Assembly (NCBI RefSeq): GCF_000344785.1
Contig: NC_020506.1
Span: forward strand, 2,542,001-2,606,000
DNA from: Corynebacterium callunae DSM 20147
GTDB lineage: Bacteria; Actinomycetota; Actinomycetes; Mycobacteriales; Mycobacteriaceae
DNA length: 64,000 bases
Reading direction: 5' to 3'
Both the position numbers and the translations under genes were made by a program. Below the pieces are notes generated by a model, which was given only the letters and a program-made list of their open reading frames with translations, was not told where the DNA came from and searched no databases. Below are positions 34,578 to 46,412 of the stretch, in pieces. How positions within the stretch are numbered: the first letter of the stretch is position 1; every line of letters starts with the position of its first letter.

Positions 34578-34593
34578 TAGACTGAACTGTCTA
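34578..34593. promoter_or_regulatory. McbR operator
   Basis: Exact TAGAC-N6-GTCTA, 70 bases upstream of the M20 peptidase and 155 bases upstream of the cytochrome gene on the other strand. It probably controls the peptidase. Confidence 0.75.
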
Positions 34594-34747
34594 TAGAAGT
34601 TATGTCCAGTGAAACAAAACCTTGTTTAATGTGGATTTTTAGCCCCTGGGCATTACCCTAAATATCCACATGGAGTTTGCATTTTCAGTCATTCTAGCGA
34701 CTCCCTCCAGACCCCGATCCAAGATGCAGTAAGGGACAACACCTCAT

Positions 34748-36274
34748 ATGGACGGCACTGCGCCTGAAAATAAGATTGCCAACACTCCGCCTGCTCCAGG
34801 AGGTGCGATTCCAGCACCTGGAGCTGCAATTCCTGCTCCTGGCGCAGCTGTTCCAAATACATCTGTCCCAGCGCCGGGTTCCAGCATTCCAACTCCCGGG
34901 GCAGCTATTCCAGCACCCGGTTCTGCATTCCCCGCACCTGGTACGAGTGTGCCTATTCCGGGTGCAGCCGTCCCTGGTTCTGTTATCCCAGCTCCTGGAG
35001 CTGTGGCGCCTGGCGCGGCGATCCCTGTTCCCGGCGCGAGCATCCCAACCCCTGGTTCTGCCATCCCTGCACCTGGCACTGCAGTACCGGCACCGGGTGC
35101 AGTGGCCCCAGGTTCGGCTATCCCAGCTCCTGGAGCTGCTGCACCTGGCGCGGCGATTCCGGTCCCCGGTGCAGCAGCTCCCGGTATGGCAGTCCCAGCC
35201 CCGGGTGCAGTAGCCCCTGGCGCAGTGGCTCCGGGCGCGGTTCCAGTACCGGGTGCAGTTGCTCCCGCTGCGACACCAGCAACCAAGAGCGCTCCCAATA
35301 TTCCTGATGCGGAAAAACGCCAACGCACTGATCACTCCGGCAATGCCAAAAAAGATGTACCTTTGCGAATCCGCCTGGCACGCCCAATTACCCGCAAGCA
35401 GTGGATCCTCACTCTGGGCGCAGGCCTAGTCGGAATTGTCATTCTGGCGGCAATTGTCGTGGGTCTAACCAGGTTGCTTTTGGGTACCGACACCATGCAG
35501 GACTTCATCACCACCTATCCGGGAGAGTATGAAAAGCCAAGTTCCTTGGAAGAAGGTTTCCCTGCATGGTTGAGCTGGCAGCACTTCCTCAACATGTTCT
35601 TCATGATCTTGATCATCAGAACTGGTATCCAAATCAACCAAACCCGCAGGCCTAAGGGATATTGGACTCCTAAAAAGGGTGGCAAGAAGATTTCCCTGAC
35701 CTTGTGGACTCACCTATCCCTTGATCTGCTGTGGATCATCAATGGTGCTGTCTTCTTCATCATGCTCTTTGCCACCGGTCAATGGATGCGTATTGTGCCC
35801 ACCAGCTGGGAAGTCTTCCCCAATGCACTGAGCGCTGGCCTGCAGTATCTTTCCCTGGATTGGCCTACGGAAAGAAGCTGGGCAAGTTATAACAGCCTGC
35901 AGGAACTTACCTACTTCCTTACTGTATTTATTGCTGCACCGCTGTCTATTATTTCCGGCTGGAGAATGTCCAGCTACTGGCCTAAAAACAATGCTGCGCT
36001 CAACAAGATTCTGCCCATTGGCTTTGCCCGCGCCATCCACCTACCAGTGATGGTCTACTACGTGGTCTTTATCTGCATCCACGTGTTCTTGGTCCTGGCT
36101 ACCGGAGCGCTACGCAATCTCAACCACATGTATGCCGGCCAGGATGTCGAAAACTGGGTAGGTTTCGGCTGGTTTGTGGCATCGCTCATTGTGATTATCG
36201 CCGGTTTCTTTGCTATTCGACCAGTTATTATCGCACCAATTGCCAAGCTTTTTGGTCAGGTTACTGCTCGCTAA
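34748..36274 (+). CDS. Cytochrome b561-like membrane protein with Pro/Ala/Gly-repeat N-terminus
   Basis: A 508-residue protein. Residues ~13-180 are a low-complexity array of IPAPGAA-type repeats. After a basic linker come a membrane helix (WILTLGAGLVGIVILAAI, near 217) and four or five more helices. Histidines in WQHFLNM, THLSLDLLW, ARAIHLPVMVYY and CIHVFLV could ligate haem, as in the cytochrome b561/formate dehydrogenase gamma group. The repeat arm lies before the first helix and would be cytosolic if that helix runs N-in. Redox partners are not encoded nearby. The start is the ATG at 34748. Confidence 0.7.
   Translation: MDGTAPENKIANTPPAPGGAIPAPGAAIPAPGAAVPNTSVPAPGSSIPTPGAAIPAPGSAFPAPGTSVPIPGAAVPGSVIPAPGAVAPGAAIPVPGASIPTPGSAIPAPGTAVPAPGAVAPGSAIPAPGAAAPGAAIPVPGAAAPGMAVPAPGAVAPGAVAPGAVPVPGAVAPAATPATKSAPNIPDAEKRQRTDHSGNAKKDVPLRIRLARPITRKQWILTLGAGLVGIVILAAIVVGLTRLLLGTDTMQDFITTYPGEYEKPSSLEEGFPAWLSWQHFLNMFFMILIIRTGIQINQTRRPKGYWTPKKGGKKISLTLWTHLSLDLLWIINGAVFFIMLFATGQWMRIVPTSWEVFPNALSAGLQYLSLDWPTERSWASYNSLQELTYFLTVFIAAPLSIISGWRMSSYWPKNNAALNKILPIGFARAIHLPVMVYYVVFICIHVFLVLATGALRNLNHMYAGQDVENWVGFGWFVASLIVIIAGFFAIRPVIIAPIAKLFGQVTAR
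34784..35270 (+). repeat. Coding repeat array (Pro-x-Pro-Gly type)
   Basis: Roughly twenty imperfect 15-27-base units encode (A/S)(V/I)P(A/V/T)PG(A/S). A longer duplication is also visible: the CTCCTGGAGCTG stretch with its following GGCGCGGCGAT occurs near 34992 and again near 35127. Such arrays change length by slippage or recombination. Confidence 0.75.
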
Positions 36275-37307
36275 TATCTACGCTTTCCACGGTGGCATAA
36301 CTGCGTACTTCCTGCACAAACTGCTCATCGTGGCAGCTGAGCACCAATGCGCCACCATGGCCAAGGTAATCGGCAAATTTTTGATGCAGCTGGCTACGGC
36401 CAATAACATCAAGTCCCACATCAGGTTCATCAGCTAATAACACCTGCGGCTGGGTGCTTAATGCGCTATCGCATTGCACCAGCCGCAGGTCTTTTTGTGA
36501 AAGATCCAAAGGGTGGGTGTTGTCACTACTTCCCGGCACCATATCCGCCACAGTGGCATCAATAACCTGGTCATGTGGGTTTTGCAGCATCAATGACACA
36601 CCTGGTTCATCGGCCATGGCACGCAAAAGCGTGGACTTTCCCGCACCATTTGCACCCTGCATCCACAGCACGCCACCCACTGGCACCGCAAAATCACGCG
36701 GCCCAATAGAAAATTGTGGGGCTGGTTCACGGAACTGCCACCAGCGGCGTTTATCCTGCCCGCGGTGTCCAATGATCCCACGAAACTCGCGGTATCCGGG
36801 CTGCCGATTCACATAAGCAGGCAGTTCCAAGACCTGGGGCTCACCCAAAAAAGTAGTGGGTACTCCTCTGAGATAATCGCGGTGCCCTGCCACCACCACA
36901 TCGCCGTCATAATCGCGCAGCAACTGGCACAAAAGTTCCCGTGAGGCGGAATCAAGACCGGCGAAGGGTTCGTCGAGAAGCATCGTTGGGGTGCCCAAAA
37001 TGGCCACGGTGCCGATTGCCAACCGCCTGGTTTGCCCGCCGGATAACTCAGTGGGGCTGCGATCTAGCAGCCCTTCCAGGTCCAGCGCGCGGGCCATGCT
37101 GTCCAGCTCAACCCGCATTTTTTCCACCGTTATCCCGCGCTGCTCTAGCCCAAAAACCAGCTCCTCCGCAACGGTTGCGCGCAGATAAGTGATGTGGGCG
37201 CGCGGATCGGCGGTCAGCATCACCGCGCCGGGCGTGCTGCGATAAAGCTGCTCCAGAGTACGGCTCAGCCCCGCGCCCGAAGCGCCAATAAATTGGGTTA
37301 TAGCCAC
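36261..37307 (-). CDS. ecfA: ECF transporter ATPase, two fused nucleotide-binding domains
   Basis: A 348-residue tandem ABC ATPase. NBD1 (about 1-165) has a degenerate Walker A (GASGAGLS, no lysine) but good LSGGQ and LLLDEPFAGLD motifs. NBD2 (about 180-348) has an intact Walker A (GANGAGKST) and Walker B (LLADEPDVGLD) but a degenerate signature (LSQKD). Together they could form one working ATP site, from Walker A of NBD2 with LSGGQ of NBD1. I chose the GTG at 37307 behind GGAG; it overlaps the ecfT stop. It overlaps the convergent cytochrome gene by 14 bases. Confidence 0.82.
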   Translation of the reverse strand: MAITQFIGASGAGLSRTLEQLYRSTPGAVMLTADPRAHITYLRATVAEELVFGLEQRGITVEKMRVELDSMARALDLEGLLDRSPTELSGGQTRRLAIGTVAILGTPTMLLDEPFAGLDSASRELLCQLLRDYDGDVVVAGHRDYLRGVPTTFLGEPQVLELPAYVNRQPGYREFRGIIGHRGQDKRRWWQFREPAPQFSIGPRDFAVPVGGVLWMQGANGAGKSTLLRAMADEPGVSLMLQNPHDQVIDATVADMVPGSSDNTHPLDLSQKDLRLVQCDSALSTQPQVLLADEPDVGLDVIGRSQLHQKFADYLGHGGALVLSCHDEQFVQEVRSYATVESVDISEQ

Positions 37308-37942
37308 CAGACCACTCCTATCGCCAACAGCGGAAATAGCCACCTTAAGAGCTTTTCGACGCGCCCCTCCCGCACGTCGACCAATAAGGTACGAGGTCCT
37401 TTGCGGTCCAGGCCCGCAACCTCCAGGGGAATTGCGCGACTGGCGCCCGCATTAAGCAAACGGGTAATTAGGGGCAATCCAATATATTTTAAGGAACGCA
37501 CTGGTCCACGGGTATTTCTACCGCGCAGCTTATTGGCATCCCTTACTGAAGCCAACGCTTCCCTGCCCTGCGGCAACATCTGCACGGCTGAGCCCACCAC
37601 ATAGGCAAAACGTGGCCAGCGGTATAAGGCTTTTACGAGCTCAGGCACCGTAATGGCAGTTGCTGCCACCAAAAAGACCGACATAAGCGCAGTAAAACGC
37701 AAGGTCAAGGCCAGTGCCAAGTGCCACCCGCCCTGACCAAAAGGAACATGAACCAGCACCATGGATAAAAAGACAGGAACGGATAGCACAACAGTATTGG
37801 CCAGCACTGAAATATTACGAACGCGCACTATGCCCACTACTTGGGCACAAATTGCGATGGCAGCACTAAGCCATAGTTGATTCACGCCAAGCACGATAAT
37901 CCACATGCTTGTCGCCCCTACAATCCACGTCAGCGGGTTCAC
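37298..37942 (-). CDS. ecfT: ECF transporter transmembrane subunit EcfT
   Basis: A 214-residue membrane protein (about four to five helices) with the EcfT/CbiQ coupling region (RDANKLRGRNTRGPVR and the A-S-R-A segment) that docks on the ATPases. GTG start at 37942, 5 bases after the S-component stop. It overlaps the ATPase gene start, so the three genes form a tight operon. Confidence 0.82.
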   Translation of the reverse strand: MNPLTWIVGATSMWIIVLGVNQLWLSAAIAICAQVVGIVRVRNISVLANTVVLSVPVFLSMVLVHVPFGQGGWHLALALTLRFTALMSVFLVAATAITVPELVKALYRWPRFAYVVGSAVQMLPQGREALASVRDANKLRGRNTRGPVRSLKYIGLPLITRLLNAGASRAIPLEVAGLDRKGPRTLLVDVREGRVEKLLRWLFPLLAIGVVWWL

Positions 37943-37947
37943 TTAAT

Positions 37948-38694
37948 TTAAGCCTGTGTCTGCGCTTCCGGAGCAAGAGCCCTCTTGGTGCGCTGTGGCA
38001 AGGACTTCACCACCACAAAAACAACCAGCATCACAATCGCCTTATCCAAAGGATCAGAGATAAAGGACTGCCAGGTGACAGAGGCAAGCAAGGAATTGCC
38101 CATTTCACGGAAGAGGCTCACCAATGCGCCAGTACCAACACCGGCGGTACCACCATAAACAAAGGCCGCCACCGGCGCTGCCACAGCACCAGTAATCAAA
38201 CCGATGACGGCACCAGAAACAATTGCCAAGAAGATGTTTTTGAAAGCACCCTTGCGGATAGCGATACCAGCCAACCAACCAGTTAGCGCAGAACCAGCAG
38301 CAAAAGGCAAGGCAAGCGGGTTAAATAGCGCCCACACCACAGAGCTCAAAGCACCAGTGGCCAAACCTGCACTCGGGCCAGCAAGAGCAGCAACCAGCAC
38401 AGTGCCCACGGCATCAAGATAGAGGGGAATACCGATGGAACCGGTGACCTGGCCAAGCAAAATATTTAGAATCAGCGCCACTGGAATGATGGCGATGGTA
38501 CGCGCTGGCAAAGTAGGCAAAACGCCAGCAAGCAGTGCGAGGGTACCGCCCACATAACCCACCAAGGTAATAATTGCCTCGGTAGATCCACCTACTGATT
38601 CCCAGTCGGTGGGGCGAACAAGAACGAGGTACAACCAAGTTGCAGCAATAATAAGGCCACCCAGGGCGACCAATGAGCGTTGGGTTCGTGACAT
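37948..38694 (-). CDS. ECF transporter substrate-binding (S) component
   Basis: A 248-residue, six-helix protein. The LYLDAVGTVLVAALAGP segment is typical of S components that bind vitamins, nucleobases or related solutes. The substrate is not evident; a nucleoside hydrolase upstream in the same direction hints at a nucleoside or nucleobase (inference). It starts with ATG at 38694 after GGGAA. The ~180-base leader has no TPP, FMN or other riboswitch core that I can recognise. Confidence 0.7.
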   Translation of the reverse strand: MSRTQRSLVALGGLIIAATWLYLVLVRPTDWESVGGSTEAIITLVGYVGGTLALLAGVLPTLPARTIAIIPVALILNILLGQVTGSIGIPLYLDAVGTVLVAALAGPSAGLATGALSSVVWALFNPLALPFAAGSALTGWLAGIAIRKGAFKNIFLAIVSGAVIGLITGAVAAPVAAFVYGGTAGVGTGALVSLFREMGNSLLASVTWQSFISDPLDKAIVMLVVFVVVKSLPQRTKRALAPEAQTQA

Positions 38695-38856
38695 GCCAAA
38701 TTCCCTCTAGTAGTGGGGTGGGTTTAGGGTACGCGCAAGAGCCCTGCACTATGTCACCTCGTGTAGGGATTGGAACGATTGAAAAGTATAACCGACGCTG
38801 GCTAAAAAACGTCTAGTGGCAACCCCCGCCACCTTGAGGGCATTGGTGGAGGGTGG

Positions 38857-38867
38857 CGTCGACAAGC
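38857..38867 (-). repeat. GCTTGTCGACG variant of the dispersed motif
   Basis: One-base variant, in the context GGTGGCGTCGACAAGC then ACGTTTTAAAGG, close to that at 4280-4303. It starts 6 bases after the nucleoside hydrolase stop. Confidence 0.5.
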
Positions 38868-38872
38868 ACGTT

Positions 38873-39811
38873 TTAAAGGTTGGTGGCTGCGTGCAAGGTG
38901 CGCAGCAATTCGGCATGAGCCGCCGCAATATCTGCGGTCTGGACCAGATTGGCGTTGGCAGGCCGGCCCCAGTGGCCGCGGATATCAGCAATTGTGGTGC
39001 CACGCAGCAACTCAGACTCCGCTTCCACATCAATGGTTAGCTCGCGCGCAGTGAAGGGAATTTGCTCCAAAGCGATCATGCAGGTGAGCAGATCATGGAT
39101 CTGCGCCAGATAGCCCTCGCCCTGCGCCTCGTGGAACTCAAAATAAAAACGCAAAATCTCCGGCAAATACTGTGCGATTGGAGTCCTGCCAAGTGCTGCA
39201 ATCACAGCATTAAGGCTTGTTGGATTTATTGTGAACTGCTCCGTGACACCCAGAGAACATACCTTAATAGGGTCTGTGGCCTGGGCAAAAGCTTGTTTTG
39301 CAGCATGTGGATCCACCCAAGAATTCCATTCTGCGGTGGGAGTGGTGTTTCCCGGATAAAGATACGCACCGCCCATCAGTGTGGTGCGCGAGACGGGGCC
39401 AAAGGTCGCCAAGTTGGTGGCTGGCCCGGTAACGATTAAACGCAGGTCAGGATAGGTATTGATAGCTTCATGCCAGAGCTCTTGCCAAGAAGCTGCCGGG
39501 ATCTGCGTATGAAGTTCTGGAGTGATATATCCAGTGATATATCCCAAGCCGTGCTGCCCGTGCGTTTCAGGGGTGGTTACCAATGGCACCTCGAGGGGAA
39601 CCGCTTGACCTGCCACAACCGGGATTTCCTTGAGATCACACTGTTCTAAAACCCACTGGGTATTAAGCGCCGTTTGTGCGACATCAACATTTCCCGCGGT
39701 GGTGCTAACCCCAACTAATTTAATAGTGCCCAACTTATGGAGCGCAGCCAGGTAAACCAGCGCGAGGGCATCATCAATGCCGGTGTCACAATCAAGCAGA
39801 ACAGGGATCAT
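38873..39811 (-). CDS. Inosine-uridine preferring nucleoside hydrolase family protein
   Basis: A 312-residue N-ribohydrolase. The N-terminal calcium-binding aspartate cluster DCDTGIDDALAL is diagnostic. Later come the VTGPATNLATF segment and MGGAYLYPGN. It hydrolyses nucleosides to base and ribose. It lies upstream of, and in the same direction as, the ECF transporter genes, separated by 178 bases. The start is the ATG at 39811. Confidence 0.88.
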   Translation of the reverse strand: MIPVLLDCDTGIDDALALVYLAALHKLGTIKLVGVSTTAGNVDVAQTALNTQWVLEQCDLKEIPVVAGQAVPLEVPLVTTPETHGQHGLGYITGYITPELHTQIPAASWQELWHEAINTYPDLRLIVTGPATNLATFGPVSRTTLMGGAYLYPGNTTPTAEWNSWVDPHAAKQAFAQATDPIKVCSLGVTEQFTINPTSLNAVIAALGRTPIAQYLPEILRFYFEFHEAQGEGYLAQIHDLLTCMIALEQIPFTARELTIDVEAESELLRGTTIADIRGHWGRPANANLVQTADIAAAHAELLRTLHAATNL

Positions 39812-39849
39812 GTTTTTAGTTTAATGGGCGGGCGCGTGCGCCCTAAAAA

Positions 39850-39870
39850 GCTTTTCGACGCTTTTCGACG
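39850..39870 (+). repeat. Tandem pair of the GCTTTTCGACG motif
   Basis: Two exact 11-mers overlapping by their shared G (39850-39860 and 39860-39870), the only tandem pair in the window, in the intergenic region between the nucleoside hydrolase and tag. Confidence 0.8.
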
Positions 39871-39882
39871 AAACCCCTTAAT

Positions 39883-39892
39883 GTGATATCAC
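39883..39892. promoter_or_regulatory. GTGATATCAC palindrome
   Basis: Perfect 10-base palindrome midway between two divergent genes; a possible operator with no assigned regulator. Confidence 0.3.
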
Positions 39893-39972
39893 TGCCACTA
39901 GCAATCTCAGCTCGATCTGCCTTGGAGTTTGGCTAAGCAGGCTTCTCAACTAAGACATTCAAAGAAATACCC

Positions 39973-40566
39973 GTGAATAACGATCTCATCATCGGCCCTG
40001 ATGGACTTAGCCGTCCTATCTGGGCTGCTAGTGATCCTCTTTTGCAGGATTACTATGACCGCGAGTGGGGTATGCCCATTAGAGATAAACAGGGCCTTTT
40101 TGAAAGAATCAGCCTGGAAGCATTTCAATCGGGTTTGTCTTGGTCCATAATTTTGCGCAAACGTGAGAATTTCCGCGCTGCATTTTCACACTTTGACCCC
40201 GATAAAGTAGCTGAGTTTGGCGAAGAAGAAACAGCCAAGCTACTTAATGATTCAGGCATTGTGCGCAACCGTCGGAAGATTCTTGCCACCATTAATAATG
40301 CTAAAGCCACAAAGCGCTTGCGCGAAAAAGCCGGACTGGTAGATCTGGTGTGGAGTTTTCAGCCCTCATCCACTCCCCGACCACAAACCCTTGCAGAGAT
40401 CCCTACCCAATCTGCAGAGTCTTTGGCACTGTCCAAGTCCCTTAAAAAAGAAGGCTTTAGCTTTGTTGGTCCCACCACGATGTTTGCCCTGATGGAGGCT
40501 ATTGGGATGGTAGATACGCACCTTTTGGGAAGCCACCGACGTGGCAGCTCTGGGATTTGGAATTAA
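39973..40566 (+). CDS. tag: DNA-3-methyladenine glycosylase I
   Basis: A 197-residue base-excision enzyme removing 3-methyladenine. Tag motifs are present: DREWG near residue 26, LEAFQSGLSW (with the base-pocket Glu/Trp), RNRRKI and LKKEGFSFVGPTTMFALMEAIGMV. Compared with E. coli Tag, the zinc ligands Cys4 and His17 are Pro and Tyr here and the C-terminal cysteine is also lost, so the zinc site is probably absent. It starts with GTG at 39973 after AGAAA. Confidence 0.88.
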   Translation: MNNDLIIGPDGLSRPIWAASDPLLQDYYDREWGMPIRDKQGLFERISLEAFQSGLSWSIILRKRENFRAAFSHFDPDKVAEFGEEETAKLLNDSGIVRNRRKILATINNAKATKRLREKAGLVDLVWSFQPSSTPRPQTLAEIPTQSAESLALSKSLKKEGFSFVGPTTMFALMEAIGMVDTHLLGSHRRGSSGIWN

Positions 40567-40653
40567 TGAGAATGCTTCACCCTGATAGCTACTTTGAGAA
40601 TTGGGGGAAAGCCCGGATACTCATGTACTTTTCACACAGCTAAGGTGGTCACT

Positions 40654-41256
40654 ATGGGTGCACACTTTCCAGGCGATAAAGATATTCGAGTAAGCGATAA
40701 TGAACGCTCCACTGCATTAGCTGCACTTGGCCAGTTTTATGCCGAGGGCAGACTAGCTATGGAGGAAACCGATGAACGCTGTGCAGCCGTTGCTGAAGCC
40801 ACAACTCGTGGCGACCTCAATGACATCTTCTTTGATCTCCCCCACAACAGCGGTGGTGTGGTTGGACTACCCGAAAAAACCTATACCGCTGCAGAGGTTG
40901 CTGAGCTACACCGCCAAGGTGCCCGACCACGCGCTGGCATTTTGGGATTAAGCACCGTAGTGGCAATTACTGGTACTGCTATCTTGGCGCAATCAACAGT
41001 TTTTGCGCCGGTCTTGCTAGCAATTATCCCCATCGTATTTATCCTGCTTTATGTCATGAAGGTAGGACCCGCCAAGTGGTATGCCCCCACTCCCCGCCAA
41101 ATTGAGCGCCGTCGTATCGCGGCTCTGCGTAAAGAAGATAAACTGCGCAATTTGGAGTTAAAGGCCCAACGTCGCGAGCGCAGCCACGCCCTGAAAACCA
41201 AAGCTCTCGATGCTGCGGAAAATGTTATTTCTACAAAGCCCTGGAAGCAGCGCTAG
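40654..41256 (+). CDS. DUF1707 membrane protein
   Basis: A 200-residue protein. The N-terminal DUF1707 domain (RVSDNERSTALAALGQFYAEGRL, then LEE-like helix and DLNDIFFDLP) covers about residues 10-60. Two membrane helices follow (about 98-140) and then a strongly basic Arg/Lys-rich C-terminal helix. The function is unknown. The start is the ATG at 40654 behind AGGTGG. Confidence 0.75.
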   Translation: MGAHFPGDKDIRVSDNERSTALAALGQFYAEGRLAMEETDERCAAVAEATTRGDLNDIFFDLPHNSGGVVGLPEKTYTAAEVAELHRQGARPRAGILGLSTVVAITGTAILAQSTVFAPVLLAIIPIVFILLYVMKVGPAKWYAPTPRQIERRRIAALRKEDKLRNLELKAQRRERSHALKTKALDAAENVISTKPWKQR

Positions 41257-41369
41257 ATAATTCGGAAATATTTAGAGCTATAGCCTTGTTGATGGAAGAT
41301 AGAAAAGTTCATAGCTTTTAGTTTTAGCTTCCCTTGCCCCCATCACAGTGAAATCAGGTCTTTAAACTT

Positions 41370-41999
41370 ATGTCTAATGCGCTTCCTACCATTGCCATCC
41401 TAGGTGCTGGAAAAGTAGGTTCTTCCATTGCTCGTGCTGCCGTAGCTGCTGGTTATCAAGTGCATATTGCAGGTTCCGGAGCTGTGGAAAAAATTGCACT
41501 TACCGCAGAAATCCTCATGCCAGGAGCTCAGCCCAGCACTGCAAAAGACGCAGTAGACGGTGCCGATATTGTTATTTTGGCAGTCCCCCTGCACAAATAC
41601 CGCAGCATTGATCCCACCGGCACGGAGGGAAAGATTGTCATTGACACCATGAATCACTGGGTACCGGTAAATGGTGAAATGGACGAACTCACCGCTGATC
41701 CCCGCAGCTCTACCGAAATCATTGCGGATTATTTCCCCGGCGCGCGCATGGTGAAAAGCCTCAACCACATTGGCTATCACGAGCTAGAAGAAGATGCGAA
41801 CACCGGTCGTGCCATTGCTTATGCCACTGATGATGAGGCTGCTGGCGAAATCGTCGCACAGCTTATTGAGCACTTTGGCTTTGACCCCATCAATATTGGA
41901 GCCTTGGCCAATGGTCGTATCCTCGAGCCTGGCCAGCCCGCTTTTGGTGCGCACCTCAGCAAAGACTCCGATCTAGGATTGGCAGCACTCAAAAGCTAG
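41370..41999 (+). CDS. NADPH/F420-type oxidoreductase (NAD(P)-binding)
   Basis: A 209-residue single-domain protein with an N-terminal Rossmann motif (ILGAGKVGSSIARAAV), a VDGADIVILAVPLHKY segment and a VIDTMNHW segment, as in F420H2:NADP+ oxidoreductase-like and NAD(P)-binding proteins. The substrate is unknown. Monocistronic, convergent with bglG. Confidence 0.7.
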   Translation: MSNALPTIAILGAGKVGSSIARAAVAAGYQVHIAGSGAVEKIALTAEILMPGAQPSTAKDAVDGADIVILAVPLHKYRSIDPTGTEGKIVIDTMNHWVPVNGEMDELTADPRSSTEIIADYFPGARMVKSLNHIGYHELEEDANTGRAIAYATDDEAAGEIVAQLIEHFGFDPINIGALANGRILEPGQPAFGAHLSKDSDLGLAALKS

Positions 42000-42011
42000 G
42001 GTTCCTAGGAG

Positions 42012-42874
42012 CTAGGCAACACCTTTATCTTCAGCTAAACGGGCAACATGCAGGGCAAGGTATGTTTGCTCATCGGTTGAAAGCTCTTTGCCTAAACGAA
42101 GTTCCAAGACTTGGGACAAACGTTCTGCACATAAAATTGATGCAGGATGTGAGGCTTCCAGGCTGGTGCGCAGCACTGACATTCCGTCATTAAGCTGCGC
42201 ATTATTTTTACCCGCACAAAGAAGTAGCGCATATGGGTAATAAAGCGCGCGGCGTTAACCGAGTTTCGATCCAAGGTAATGCCAAAGGCTAAATCAATTA
42301 CATCAAAAAGCTGGCTAAACACCCCAGTCATCACATAGGTCTCAGCCAGGTCTTCATTCCGAAAACGAGCATTTACCAGGTGTAATGAAATCGCTACGGA
42401 TTCAGATTCCGGAAGGCTAGCCACATTACGGGCAGCCAACCATTGGTTGGTGCGTTCCAGAATCTGAGCAGCCAGCTTAGTTTCCGTGGGATATAGATGG
42501 TGGACTTCTTCCTGCAAAGGATTAGGCTGCGCGCTGAGTTCTGGTTCTAACTCATTGCGTTTTACTGCCATTTGCAGGTGGTCTGCCAAGGCCACGATGG
42601 TGGCACTGCCTACTGGAGCGTCAAGATCAGCAGAAACTGAGGCAATAAGCTCGGTAGACAGGTCCAAATAGTCCAGGGGGACTTCGGCGAGCAGGGTGGC
42701 CATATGGTCCGCATCGCGGTTGTTTTCCGGAACAAAAACCTGCGTGATTTTTTCCCGGTCAACATCTTGGCCGGGCTTCTTTTGGAAGCCGATACCCCAG
42801 CCAGTCAGCACCACCTCGGTGTCATCCTTGCTGGCAAGCACCACATTATTATTTAGTACTCTGAGGATTTTCAC
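42012..42874 (-). pseudogene. bglG: BglG/LicT-type antiterminator, frameshifted in PRD2
   Basis: RNA-binding antiterminator with an N-terminal CAT domain (MKILRVLNNNVVLASKD, residues 1-55) and two PTS-regulation domains (histidine-containing segments AVSL/HLVNARF and, beyond the shift, the C-terminal PRD2). The frame changes near 42205-42215, after THMRYFFV. The other frame continues with AGKNNAQLNDGMSV to a stop at 42012. One base is missing or extra, so PRD2 is truncated in the present reading. It would normally bind the RAT at 46386-46412 when beta-glucosides are present. Confidence 0.75.
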
Positions 42875-42907
42875 CGAGCTAGCACTGCCCTTTCGTGATC
42901 TTAAAAA

Positions 42908-46289
<3,382 letters not shown>

Positions 46290-46344
46290 CTACATGTTGA
46301 GAATTCTTTGCTACGGGTGGATCGCAGGACCCCAGAAACGACAA

Positions 46345-46412
46345 AAGACCCGAAACAACAGACGATAAAAATCATCTACGTTTCAGGTCTTGCCCCTTGC
46401 GGGTTACAATCC
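46345..46412 (-). promoter_or_regulatory. RAT antiterminator site overlapping the bglF leader terminator
   Basis: Minus strand 46412-46386 begins GGATTGTAACC and ends GGCAAGACC, close to the BglG/LicT ribonucleic antiterminator consensus. Its 3' part overlaps the left arm (AAGACCTGAAAC) of a terminator hairpin whose right arm is GTTTCGGGTCTTTT (46357-46343). This is the classic arrangement: BglG bound to RAT blocks terminator formation and lets bglFAG be transcribed. Confidence 0.75.

Noticed and set aside
34748..35280. Repeat array as a non-coding satellite or CRISPR-like array
   Set aside because: Repeats stay in one open frame, vary at codon third positions and have no unique spacers, so they encode a peptide repeat.
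38695..38872. Possible riboswitch in front of the ECF S component
   Set aside because: I looked for TPP, FMN, cobalamin and preQ1 core motifs and found none; only a -10-like TATACT on the minus strand (38785-38790).
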